From NCBI GenBank assembly GCA_944320885.1, contig CALUJE010000007.1:1-64000 (forward strand): a stretch of DNA of 64,000 nt, read 5' to 3'. Within the stretch, counting starts at the first letter, position 1; the number at the start of each line of letters is the position of its first letter. This DNA is from an uncultured Phocaeicola sp. (GTDB lineage Bacteria > Bacteroidota > Bacteroidia > Bacteroidales > Bacteroidaceae). Position numbers and translations under genes: made by a program. Positions 1 to 7,017 of this stretch are shown in pieces. The notes beneath the pieces were generated by a model, which saw nothing but the letters and a program-made list of their open reading frames with translations, searched no databases and was not told the origin of the DNA.

Positions 1-141
1 GCGTCGCTGGCAGACATACCCTATACGGGAAGTGTGAAACGCTATGAGAGTATACTTCCATTCTTGGAAGCCTTGCATCTGACCACGGATTTGCACTGCC
101 GCATAGAGGGACGGAACGTTTATTTATCGAAAGCTCAATAA
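1..141 (+). CDS. C-terminal end of a probable FecR-type regulator (partial)
   Basis: The frame is open from the window edge to a TAA at 139-141 and encodes the last 46 residues of a protein whose start lies outside. The tail has the pattern of the DUF4974 domain that ends FecR-like anti-sigma factors in Bacteroidota: a Y-T-G-S stretch, a helix with I-L-P-F-L-E-A-L, and a final strand I-E-G-R-N-V-Y-L. Such proteins sit in the inner membrane and pair with an ECF sigma factor and a SusC-type receptor. The assignment rests on pattern only and the fragment is short. The reading frame itself is clear because the other two plus frames stop early. The gene ends nine bases before the possible left end of the IS element. 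Confidence 0.5.
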   Translation, partial: ASLADIPYTGSVKRYESILPFLEALHLTTDLHCRIEGRNVYLSKAQ

Positions 142-149
142 TACAATAG

Positions 150-1422
150 TTCGTTAATAAATAGCCGGAGCTAAGCGGTTCTGGCAGTAAATAAAACCAG
201 TTCTTTGAAAAGTTTGTCAATAATATGCGGGTCTGGTTTCATATCGGACACGCAAATAAATCGCTCAAGCATATAGGCGTTGTGAATCATGGACTTGCAG
301 GAGGACACCGAGAATGGCATTCCCAGTTCCTTGCAGGCCACCTTCGCAAGGTTGATTGCGGAGAAAGATGCGTTGAAGTGGAACTCCAATCGCCGGAGGT
401 CTCTCGCCTGACAATTGGTCAGCCCTGCAAAGGACTTCGCATCGCGGAAGCAGAACTCCAGCTGGAAACGTACTCTATAGCAGTTGATTACATCTTTAGT
501 ACTCATGGAGACATCCGTACTGAAGTATATTTGCCACCTGTCGGTCCTGCCCTCAAGAGGATACCATACTGCTATTTTTACGTAGCCTTTGAGGCTCTTG
601 GAGTAGGCTCTAAGGCCGAAGAGTCTTCCGTTGTCTACGGGGATTTCCTCGCACCGCGAGGTGTCAAGGTTGGCAAAATCCACCTTCCCGTCATACAGTT
701 TCGGGCGACCCCGTTTTCCTGTCGGAGACTCTGTTGTAGGGTAGAACAGCACGGCGTCGTTCCTCAAACGGCTGACGACATTGAACTCCTCCTTTACCAA
801 AGGCCGGACAAATGTTTCCTTGGAGAAGAACGCATCTGCAACAATGGTTTTGGTGATGGGAAGCAGCCTGTCTTTCCTTGAAATCAGTTGCTCCCGATAC
901 CAATCAATCAGGTTGTAGTCCATATCCTCAAGTGTTATGGAGTCCGGTGTCTGGAAGGAGCCAAGAGTCATACACTCGTGGTTGTCGACATCCATCAGGC
1001 CTATGCCCGTCAGCTCCAGACCCTTCTTGGTCTCTCCTGCAGCCCCTGACCAGAATCTCCCAAACCACGGGGTCTTCTTCCCCGACTTCGGAATGTAGCT
1101 CGGGTCAACGGCAAGTGCCAGAAATGAGCCCGTACAGACCTTCTTGGCAAGATGCTGATTGAAGTCAAACCAGTCAAAGTTGCCTTTCGTGAATGTGTTT
1201 CGGTATGTTTGTTCGGAGAACTGTCCGTACCGTCCCATCTGAAGGAAATTAATCTTGCCCGGTATTGCCATGAAATGTTTCAGTACATCCATGATGACTT
1301 TTTCAAAAGGTTTGCCTAAATTTGTCATCGATTTGAGTGCCTCCAAGGCCTCGGATTGGTATTGCATGATCAGGTTGTCTGTATTCATAACTTAAAGTGG
1401 TAGGATGCTATAAGTTACTGAA
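150..1422 (-). mobile_element. IS4-family insertion sequence (ends approximate)
   Basis: An intact IS4-type transposase fills most of this stretch. Imperfect inverted ends are suggested by ttcgttaataaatagc at 150-165 and gctataagttactgaa at 1407-1422; read as inverted repeats they agree at 11 of 16 positions, giving an element near 1.27 kb. I could not identify a target-site duplication, so the true ends may lie somewhat outside these points. The transposase points away from the housekeeping genes to the right. Confidence 0.4.
171..1388 (-). CDS. IS4-family DDE transposase
   Basis: This 405-residue protein is a cut-and-paste transposase of the IS4 family. The catalytic triad is visible as D95 in a LAVDPS context, D185 in IVADAFFS, and E311 inside a perfect Y-(2)-R-(3)-E-(6)-K signature formed by Y304, R307, E311 and K318, the diagnostic motif of this family. 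The frame shows no stop or frameshift, so the element is probably still able to move. The length is normal for the family. No accessory gene accompanies it. Long antisense reading frames opposite it are shadows of its codon pattern. Confidence 0.93.
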   Translation of the reverse strand: MNTDNLIMQYQSEALEALKSMTNLGKPFEKVIMDVLKHFMAIPGKINFLQMGRYGQFSEQTYRNTFTKGNFDWFDFNQHLAKKVCTGSFLALAVDPSYIPKSGKKTPWFGRFWSGAAGETKKGLELTGIGLMDVDNHECMTLGSFQTPDSITLEDMDYNLIDWYREQLISRKDRLLPITKTIVADAFFSKETFVRPLVKEEFNVVSRLRNDAVLFYPTTESPTGKRGRPKLYDGKVDFANLDTSRCEEIPVDNGRLFGLRAYSKSLKGYVKIAVWYPLEGRTDRWQIYFSTDVSMSTKDVINCYRVRFQLEFCFRDAKSFAGLTNCQARDLRRLEFHFNASFSAINLAKVACKELGMPFSVSSCKSMIHNAYMLERFICVSDMKPDPHIIDKLFKELVLFTARTA

Positions 1423-1597
1423 AGTTAACAGCTTATGCAATACTTTTCTTGTTTTATTTTCAACAAATTACGCATCTTTTCCGGGCCTTCTCCGACATCT
1501 CTCAAGCCACTGCTGAGCAGTCAGTATTGACAATATTTCAATGAACTTTTTATGTTGTGGAGTCGGCTTGACCGCCTCCGATGTTTAATTTTTTAGC

Positions 1598-1615
1598 TCG
1601 GTAAAAATTTACCGA
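1598..1615. promoter_or_regulatory. Inverted repeat, possible operator
   Basis: The sequence tcggtaaaaatttaccga has 8-bp perfect arms around a 2-bp centre. This is the size and symmetry of a binding site for a dimeric helix-turn-helix protein. No gene starts close by, so its target is unknown. It could be left over from a gene disrupted near the IS. Confidence 0.35.
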
Positions 1616-1778
1616 AGTATTAACTTAAATGAAAATGCAATATTATTTTTAAGCCTGTGTAAAGGTATATGTATTTAAAGAATAGAGAGTGGACTATTTG
1701 GTCGAAAAGGTGTATTAATTAGTAAGTTATACGTTTTTTTGCGATGATGGTCGGACATGACTTTAAGGGGGAGTTTGT

Positions 1779-1865
1779 TGAGCCTTGGTCGCCAGTATAC
1801 TGGCGGCAAAGGCTCAGCAGATTGGCGACCAAGGCCCAGCGAGCTGGCGACCAAGGCTCAATAAG
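1779..1865. repeat. GC-rich 22-bp repeat array, locus 1 of 3
   Basis: Three direct units start at 1800, 1822 and 1844, exactly 22 bp apart, each close to cTGGCGaCcAAGGCtCAGc. A fourth copy lies in inverted orientation at about 1779-1797, so the left half can fold into a hairpin with the first direct unit. The same unit recurs at 16991 and 39888. The array lies in non-coding DNA. A reading frame crosses it, but it begins in repeat sequence and has no support. Confidence 0.85.
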
Positions 1866-1936
1866 GCGTCTGTCAAGGGGTATTTTGTGTTGATATATTT
1901 CTTAATCCGTATAAGGAAAGAGATGGAAAAAAGAAA

Positions 1937-1971
1937 CCCGGGCTGTGCATTGGTGATGCATAGCCCGGGCA
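1937..1971 (-). terminator. Probable terminator of the fkpA-like gene
   Basis: Between the stop of the minus-strand FKBP lipoprotein gene and the repeat array, the arms gcccgggct and agcccgggc form a strong GC stem around gtgcattggtgatgcata, which itself holds an inner pairing of tgca and tgca. On the minus strand it is followed by ttcttttttcc, a U-rich tail. This is a typical intrinsic terminator. Confidence 0.7.
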
Positions 1972-1994
1972 TTATCAAGTCAGAAGTCTGCTTC

Positions 1995-2867
1995 TTATTT
2001 GTCTGCTTTCTCTACAGAAATCAGTTCTACTTCAAAGATAAGAGTTGAGAAAGGTTTGATTTTACCGGTTTCTCTTGCACCGTAAGCCAGTTCTTGCGGG
2101 ATGAAGAGTTGCCATTTAGAACCTACAGGCATCATCTTCAAGGCTTCGGTCCATCCTTTGATAACCTGATTTACTCTGAAGCTTACCGGCTCGTTGCGTT
2201 TGTATGAGCTGTCGAATTCAGTTCCGTCAATCAAAGTTCCTTTATAGTGTACTTTTACAGTAGCATCTTCAGCAGGAACTTCTCCCTTACCTTCTACCAG
2301 AATCTTGTATTGCAATCCGCTGGGAGTAGTAAGAACGTTTTCTTTTTGCTTGTTTTCAGCAAGGAACTTTTCGTTTTCAGCTTTGTACTCAGCATAAGTT
2401 TCAGCCAGATATTCAGCTTTGATACGTTCCATGTTGTTGTTCAGGTAACTCATGGCACTGTCCATATCCATCAAAGTACCTTTTTCCTGAGCAGCAGCAA
2501 TGAATGCAGCTACAAAGTTGTCTTCGTTGATAGCCTTAACAGAATCGTTGCCTACGAGTTCGTAGTTGAAGCGGTCGAGCATAGTGCTTAATTGCTGACC
2601 GATTTGTACACCTGTATAATATGCAGTCTGTTTCTTGTCATCAGCAGCCTTGATACCAGTTTGCAAGCCTCTGATGAAGTCTTTCATTTGTGTTGAGTCA
2701 ATACCCATTTGTTGTTCCAGATAAGGTTTGAGTCCTCTGGTATTTGCCACACCTGCAGCATATGACAGAGTATCAACGGCAGTATTCAAACGGGCAGTAG
2801 GACCATTGCCAGTACATGCTGCGAACAAACCGGCAGCAGCAATCATTACAAATCCTAATTTTTTCAT
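1995..2867 (-). CDS. FKBP-type peptidyl-prolyl isomerase, lipoprotein (FkpA-like)
   Basis: This is a 290-residue cis/trans prolyl isomerase that would assist folding in the periplasm or at the outer membrane. The N-terminus is a lipoprotein signal ending in a lipobox LFAAC, so the mature protein is lipid-anchored. Residues of about 30-160 form the helical dimerisation arm of FkpA/Mip proteins (S-Y-A-A-G-V pattern). The FKBP catalytic domain follows, with V-H-Y-K-G-T-L-I-D-G-T-E-F-D-S-S, then V-I-K-G-W, then L-A-Y-G and the final L-I-F-E-V-E-L strand. It lies 21 bp downstream of a second FKBP gene on the same strand, and the pair probably forms one transcript. It ends at a GC-rich terminator hairpin. 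Confidence 0.92.
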   Translation of the reverse strand: MKKLGFVMIAAAGLFAACTGNGPTARLNTAVDTLSYAAGVANTRGLKPYLEQQMGIDSTQMKDFIRGLQTGIKAADDKKQTAYYTGVQIGQQLSTMLDRFNYELVGNDSVKAINEDNFVAAFIAAAQEKGTLMDMDSAMSYLNNNMERIKAEYLAETYAEYKAENEKFLAENKQKENVLTTPSGLQYKILVEGKGEVPAEDATVKVHYKGTLIDGTEFDSSYKRNEPVSFRVNQVIKGWTEALKMMPVGSKWQLFIPQELAYGARETGKIKPFSTLIFEVELISVEKADK

Positions 2868-2888
2868 TTGCTTTAACTATTAAATTTA

Positions 2889-3473
2889 TTATAAAACTTC
2901 AATTAATTCAACCTCAAAAATCAAAGTGCTGTGTGGCGGAATCATTTCACCGGCTCCGTTGGCTCCATAAGCCAGGTCAGAAGGAATGTAAAGTTTCCAT
3001 TTTGCACCTTCGCTCATAAGTTGCAGTGCTTCAACCCATCCTTTGATAACTTGGTTTACACCGAATACGGCCGGTTCGCCGCGTTGTATGGAGCTGTCAA
3101 AAAGTGTACCGTCAATCAGTGTTCCTTCATAGTGGCAGCGTACACGGTCGGTAGCTTTGGGCTGTTTGCCGTTACCTTCACGTATTACCTCATATTGCAA
3201 TCCGCTGGGAAGTACTTTTACATTAGGATTCTTTTTGTTTTCTTCGAGGAAAGCTTTGCCTTTTTCTATGTTTTCTGCATTGATGCGGGCTTCAAGCTTT
3301 TCGAAATATTCGTTTACGATGGTTTGTGCCTCTTTGTGTGATATTGCTGTGGGGCTTCCGGTAACCACGTCTTTGATTGCTTGTGCAAAATCTTCAACGT
3401 TAAGTTCGTTAATACCCATTCCGCGTAAGTTCTGTCCGATACCAAGACCGATAGAGTAGCTGAATTTATCCAT
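2889..3473 (-). CDS. FKBP-type peptidyl-prolyl isomerase, cytoplasmic (FklB-like)
   Basis: This 194-residue prolyl isomerase has the same layout as its downstream neighbour, a helical N-terminal arm (about 1-85) and a C-terminal FKBP domain with C-H-Y-E-G-T-L-I-D-G-T-L-F-D-S-S, V-I-K-G-W-V-E-A-L and L-A-Y-G-A-N-G. It lacks any signal peptide, which points to the cytoplasm as for FklB. The length is close to FklB (about 206). The two genes look like an old tandem duplication in which one copy gained an export signal. A Bacteroidota -7 box lies about 50 bp upstream of the start. Confidence 0.92.
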   Translation of the reverse strand: MDKFSYSIGLGIGQNLRGMGINELNVEDFAQAIKDVVTGSPTAISHKEAQTIVNEYFEKLEARINAENIEKGKAFLEENKKNPNVKVLPSGLQYEVIREGNGKQPKATDRVRCHYEGTLIDGTLFDSSIQRGEPAVFGVNQVIKGWVEALQLMSEGAKWKLYIPSDLAYGANGAGEMIPPHSTLIFEVELIEVL

Positions 3474-3524
3474 TTTTGGTTGTATATATAATGTTTAAGT
3501 AATAAAATTTCCTTTGAAGCGTTG

Positions 3525-3532
3525 CAAAGGTA
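3525..3532 (-). promoter_or_regulatory. Promoter -7 box for the FKBP gene pair
   Basis: Read on the minus strand this is TACCTTTG, a match to the Bacteroidota -7 element TAnnTTTG. It lies 51 bp upstream of the start codon at 3473, a normal leader length. A clear -33 TTTG partner is not visible at the usual 19-21 bp distance. Confidence 0.55.
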
Positions 3533-3576
3533 GTTGAATATTTTTTTGAAACCTGATACGGATATCATTTTTTTTC

Positions 3577-3584
3577 TAAATTTG
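3577..3584 (+). promoter_or_regulatory. Promoter -7 box for the sirtuin gene
   Basis: TAAATTTG matches TAnnTTTG, 33 bp upstream of the start at 3617. The region between it and the divergent FKBP promoter is only about 45 bp, so the two promoters are nearly back to back. No good -33 box is seen. Confidence 0.5.
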
Positions 3585-3616
3585 CCGTTAAAGTCTTAAA
3601 AAATAAGGGGTAAAAT

Positions 3617-4324
3617 ATGGAAAATCGGAAAATAGTAATTCTGACGGGAGCCGGAATGAGTGCAGAAAGCGGAATCAGTACATTTCGTGACTCTGACGGA
3701 TTATGGGAACATTATCCCGTGCAGCAGGTTGCCAGTATAGAAGGGTATGAAGAAAACCCGGAACTTGTGCTCAATTTCTATAACGCGCGGCGTAAGGAAC
3801 TTCTGAACGTAAAGCCCAATCATGGTCATCTCATGGTAGCTGCTTTGGAGAAATACTTTAATGTTACGGTCATTACGCAGAATGTAGATAATCTGCACGA
3901 GCGTGCGGGAAGCTCACATGTCATTCATCTGCATGGCGAGCTGATGAAAGCTACCTCAACACGCAATCCGAACGACCCCTCATGCATTGAAGAACTCACA
4001 CCGGAGCGTTGTGAGATACATCTGGGCGACAAGGCGGCCGACGGTTCGCAACTCCGTCCTTATATCGTGTGGTTCGGAGAGTCAGTCCCTAAATTTGAGG
4101 AAGCTGTCAATGAAGCCTCTACAGCCGATATCTTTATTATAATAGGTACATCGATGCAAGTATATCCGGCTGCCGGCCTGATTCGCTATATCCGGCCCGA
4201 TACACAGGTTTATCTCATAGACCCCAAGGAAGTAAAGGTATACAGCTCGCAGAGAGTGCATACTATTCGTAAGGGTGCTTCCGAGGGAATGGATGAACTT
4301 TTAAAAATCTTGTTAAATTGTTAG
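3617..4324 (+). CDS. cobB: NAD-dependent protein deacylase, sirtuin (CobB-like, class III type)
   Basis: The 235-residue protein removes acyl groups from lysine side chains using NAD, releasing nicotinamide. The Rossmann-fold motif G-A-G-M-S-A-E-S-G-I-S-T-F-R begins at residue 11, QNVD lies at 88-91, and the HxHG motif with the catalytic histidine at about 106. Y55 and R58 form the YxxR pair that in SIRT5 and CobB binds acidic acyl groups such as succinyl and malonyl, so desuccinylation is likely. The usual zinc site of four cysteines in two CxxC pairs is absent: the small domain has only two isolated cysteines. The gene stands alone between two promoters. Confidence 0.9.
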   Translation: MENRKIVILTGAGMSAESGISTFRDSDGLWEHYPVQQVASIEGYEENPELVLNFYNARRKELLNVKPNHGHLMVAALEKYFNVTVITQNVDNLHERAGSSHVIHLHGELMKATSTRNPNDPSCIEELTPERCEIHLGDKAADGSQLRPYIVWFGESVPKFEEAVNEASTADIFIIIGTSMQVYPAAGLIRYIRPDTQVYLIDPKEVKVYSSQRVHTIRKGASEGMDELLKILLNC

Positions 4325-4344
4325 CGTTGTTGAAAGTATTTCCT

Positions 4345-4352
4345 TATATTTG
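4345..4352 (+). promoter_or_regulatory. Promoter -7 box for the rubredoxin gene
   Basis: TATATTTG matches TAnnTTTG and lies 60 bp upstream of the rubredoxin start. The expected -33 TTTG is not clear. The gene therefore seems to have its own promoter rather than relying on read-through from the sirtuin gene. Confidence 0.5.
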
Positions 4353-4412
4353 CAACGGTTTAAAAATTATAATGATTACAATTTTTTCGTTCACAGATAA
4401 AATTTATTATTT

Positions 4413-4577
4413 ATGAAGAAGTACATTTGCACAGTATGTGATTGGGTTTATGACCCTGAGGTAGGTGATCCTGAAAGCGGTATCGCTGCAGGCACAGCGT
4501 TTGAGGATATTCCTGAAGATTGGGTTTGCCCGGTATGTGGCGTAGGAAAAGAAGATTTTCAGGTAGTAGAAGATTAA
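4413..4577 (+). CDS. Rubredoxin
   Basis: This small electron carrier of 54 residues binds one iron through four cysteines: C6 and C9 (CTVC) and C39 and C42 (CPVCG). The aromatic and acidic residues between the two knuckles ([12 protein letters not shown], then F-E-D-I-P-E-D-W) are standard for the family and the length is typical. In anaerobes rubredoxin passes electrons to rubrerythrin, superoxide reductase or similar partners in oxidative stress defence; no such partner lies next to it here. It has its own -7 box upstream and a strong terminator 16 bp after the stop. Confidence 0.96.
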   Translation: MKKYICTVCDWVYDPEVGDPESGIAAGTAFEDIPEDWVCPVCGVGKEDFQVVED

Positions 4578-4592
4578 ATTAAGAATATTTGG

Positions 4593-4633
4593 AGAGAGGC
4601 GTTTGGAAATCGAAATTCAAACGCCTCTCTTTG
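4593..4633 (+). terminator. Rho-independent terminator after rubredoxin
   Basis: Perfect 13-bp arms agagaggcgtttg (4593-4605) and caaacgcctctct (4618-4630) enclose a 12-nt loop and run into ttt. It isolates the rubredoxin transcript from rnhB. Confidence 0.85.
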
Positions 4634-4662
4634 ATTTTGTAATATAACAGAAACAAGCAGAG

Positions 4663-5265
4663 ATGTTATTGCCATATTTGAAGGAAAATTGTGTAGAGGC
4701 TGGTTGTGATGAAGCCGGACGGGGATGTCTGGCCGGAGCCGTTTATGCCGCTGCGGTTATTTTGCCGCCGGATTTCAAGAACGAGCTTTTGAACGATTCC
4801 AAGCAACTTACCGAAAAACAGCGTTATGCTTTGCGTGAAGTTATTGAGAAAGAAGCAGTAGATTATGCAATAGGAATAGTCTCTCCTGAGGAAATTGATA
4901 AAATCAATATCCTGAATGCTTCTTTTCTTGCCATGCATCGTGCGCTCGATGCCTTGAAAGTGCGTCCCGAACATTTGCTGATTGACGGAAACCGTTTCAG
5001 GAAATACCAGGATGTAGCGCATACTACAGTAGTAAAAGGTGACGGTAAATACATGTCGATTGCGGCAGCTTCCATATTGGCAAAGACTTATCGTGACGAT
5101 TACATGCAGCGTCTGCACGAAGAATTCCCTGTCTATGACTGGAATCACAACAAGGGTTATCCTACCCGCAAGCATCGGGAGGCAATACGCCGGTATGGAG
5201 AATCACCTTATCATCGCAAGACTTTCAATCTGCTGGGCGATACGCAACTTACACTTGACCTTTAA
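4663..5265 (+). CDS. rnhB: Ribonuclease HII
   Basis: RNase HII cuts RNA in RNA-DNA hybrids and removes single ribonucleotides left in DNA. The 200-residue protein carries the signature A-G-C-D-E-A-G-R-G with the catalytic D16 and E17 near the N-terminus, the L-L-I-D-G-N segment with another active-site aspartate, and the conserved [19 protein letters not shown] block. The length is normal. The ATG at 4663 places the first strand directly before the motif as expected. It is flanked by a terminator upstream and the cyd promoter downstream. Confidence 0.95.
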   Translation: MLLPYLKENCVEAGCDEAGRGCLAGAVYAAAVILPPDFKNELLNDSKQLTEKQRYALREVIEKEAVDYAIGIVSPEEIDKINILNASFLAMHRALDALKVRPEHLLIDGNRFRKYQDVAHTTVVKGDGKYMSIAAASILAKTYRDDYMQRLHEEFPVYDWNHNKGYPTRKHREAIRRYGESPYHRKTFNLLGDTQLTLDL

Positions 5266-5279
5266 TTTTCTCCTTCCTT

Positions 5280-5312
5280 TTTGGAGTTATTGTATTATAA
5301 TGTATATATTTG
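5280..5312 (+). promoter_or_regulatory. Promoter of cydAB (TTTG -33, TATATTTG -7)
   Basis: TTTG at 5280-5283 and TATATTTG at 5305-5312 are separated by 21 bp, within the spacing of the Bacteroidota consensus (TTTG, 19-21 bp, TAnnTTTG). The -7 box lies 41 bp before the cydA start codon. Confidence 0.7.
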
Positions 5313-5352
5313 TTTTTATATAAGTTAAAGTTAAACCAATACCATTTATAAC

Positions 5353-6912
5353 ATGTTAGAACAAATCAACACTTCGCTGATTGACTGGTCACGGGCACAG
5401 TTTGCCTTGACCGCAATGTATCACTGGCTGTTTGTTCCCCTTACATTGGGACTAGCCTTGCTGATGGGAATCATGGAAACCCTTTATGTGAAAACGGGTA
5501 ATGATTTCTGGAAGCACAACACAAAGTTCTGGATGAAAATCTTTGCGGTCAATTTTGTTATTGGCGTAGCAACAGGTTTGATTCTTGAATTTGAGTTTGG
5601 TACCAACTGGAGCAACTACTCATGGTTTGTAGGTGATATTTTCGGAGCACCGCTGGCCATTGAGGGTATTCTGGCTTTCTTCCTCGAAGCTACCTTTGTA
5701 GCTGTAATGTTTTTCGGATGGGAACGGGTAGGAAAACGCTTCCATCTTGTGGCTACCTGGCTTACAGGAGTAGGAGCGGCTATATCTGCCTGGTGGATTC
5801 TGGTGGCCAATTCATGGATGCAGCATCCGGTAGGCATGTATTTCAATCCCGATACCATGCGCAATGAGATGCTTTCGGCCGAAAGTTTCTGGGAAGTGGC
5901 ATTTTCGGATGTGGCATTGGTGAAGTACTTTCATACCGTACTTAGCGGATGGGTGCTTGGAGCCGTGTTTGTAGTAGGAGTATCTTGCTGGTATCTGTTG
6001 AAGCACAGACATCAGCAGATGGCTATGGCCAGCATAAAGATTGCCTCCATATTCGGACTGGTATCGTCTTTGATTGTTGCCATGACGGGCGACCTTTCGG
6101 CTTATCAGGTAGGAAAGGTGCAGCCAATGAAGCTTGCCGCCATTGAAGGACTTTATGACGGTGGAAACAGTCAGGGGCTTACCGTTATAGGACTTACCAA
6201 TCCTGCAAAAGAACGTTATGACGATGGTGTGGAGCCGTTTATCTTTGAATGGAAGATGCCTTATGCGCTCTCATTTCTCGCGACAAGAGACCTCGACGGA
6301 TATGTACCGGGAATCAATGATATTATCAGAGGAGGATATACACAGCCTGACGGAACAGTAGCACTCTCGGCCGAAGAGAAAATGAAGTCGGGACGCAATG
6401 CGCTTAATGCGCTCGATGCATACCGTACGGCCAAGCAAAACGGTGATGCAGCTACGGCCGAAGCCATATTGCCTGCTCTGGAGAAAGATGTAAAGTATCT
6501 GGGTTACGGATATATTGAAGATGCAAACGAACTGGTTCCCAATATACCGCTTAACTTTTATGCCTTCCGCGTCATGGTAGGACTGGGTTGCTATTTCATT
6601 CTTCTGTTTGCCGTGATATTGTTCCTGGCATATAAGAAACGTTTGTCACAGATGAAATGGATGCATTGGGTAGGATTGTGTTCTATACCTCTTGCACACA
6701 TAGCCGGACAAGCTGGTTGGATTGTGGCCGAAACAGGTCGTCAGCCATGGGCCATTCAAGACCTCCTTCCGGTCAATGCTGCAGTTTCGTCGGTTTCTGC
6801 CGGTTCGGTCATGACTACGTTTATAATATTTCTTGTAATATTTACCGTAATGCTGATTGCCGGAATAGGAATCATATTGCGAATCATCCGTAAAGGTCCG
6901 CAGGAAGCCTGA
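5353..6912 (+). CDS. cydA: Cytochrome bd quinol oxidase subunit I
   Basis: This 519-residue inner-membrane subunit holds the quinol site and hemes b558, b595 and d of the high-affinity oxygen reductase that lets Bacteroides-type anaerobes respire nanomolar oxygen. H24 in Y-H-W-L-F-V-P is the N-terminal heme ligand (H19 in E. coli). The Y-F-H-T-V-L-S-G motif supplies the second histidine and F-R-V-M-V-G-L-G the methionine ligand. The Q-loop contains Q-P-M-K-L-A-A-I-E-G with the conserved Lys and Glu, followed by a long insert (about residues 255-395) before the last helices. A good promoter precedes it, and cydB follows 105 bp later. Confidence 0.96.
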   Translation: MLEQINTSLIDWSRAQFALTAMYHWLFVPLTLGLALLMGIMETLYVKTGNDFWKHNTKFWMKIFAVNFVIGVATGLILEFEFGTNWSNYSWFVGDIFGAPLAIEGILAFFLEATFVAVMFFGWERVGKRFHLVATWLTGVGAAISAWWILVANSWMQHPVGMYFNPDTMRNEMLSAESFWEVAFSDVALVKYFHTVLSGWVLGAVFVVGVSCWYLLKHRHQQMAMASIKIASIFGLVSSLIVAMTGDLSAYQVGKVQPMKLAAIEGLYDGGNSQGLTVIGLTNPAKERYDDGVEPFIFEWKMPYALSFLATRDLDGYVPGINDIIRGGYTQPDGTVALSAEEKMKSGRNALNALDAYRTAKQNGDAATAEAILPALEKDVKYLGYGYIEDANELVPNIPLNFYAFRVMVGLGCYFILLFAVILFLAYKKRLSQMKWMHWVGLCSIPLAHIAGQAGWIVAETGRQPWAIQDLLPVNAAVSSVSAGSVMTTFIIFLVIFTVMLIAGIGIILRIIRKGPQEA

Positions 6913-7017
6913 GCCGTTTAAGTGTAGATGTGCACGACGGTATCCATATTCCGGGACTGTTTGGGATGTCAACAGACCATTCGTTTAAAATAAGTATGAA
7001 ATTAAAAAAATCAAGTT

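Larger units (their letters stand above)
1389..1994. other. 606-bp non-coding region between the IS and fkpA-like gene
   Basis: No convincing gene lies here. The left part (about 1480-1590) reads on the minus strand as some 35 open codons rich in K, R and Q, without a start codon, and may be a gene remnant. An 8+8 inverted repeat (1598-1615) follows. The right part carries a GC-rich 22-bp repeat array (1779-1865). An inverted repeat with arms gcccgggct/agcccgggc near 1937-1970, just past the stop of the minus-strand gene, looks like its terminator. Confidence 0.6.

Noticed and set aside
225..881. 218-residue open frame opposite the transposase
   Set aside because: It is antisense to a gene with clear catalytic motifs, has no recognisable domain and is a codon-pattern shadow.
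1785..2048. 87-residue open frame through the GC-rich repeat array
   Set aside because: It starts inside the repeat and runs through the terminator into the antisense of the FKBP gene. The 22-bp unit is not a multiple of three, so the frame through it is chance.
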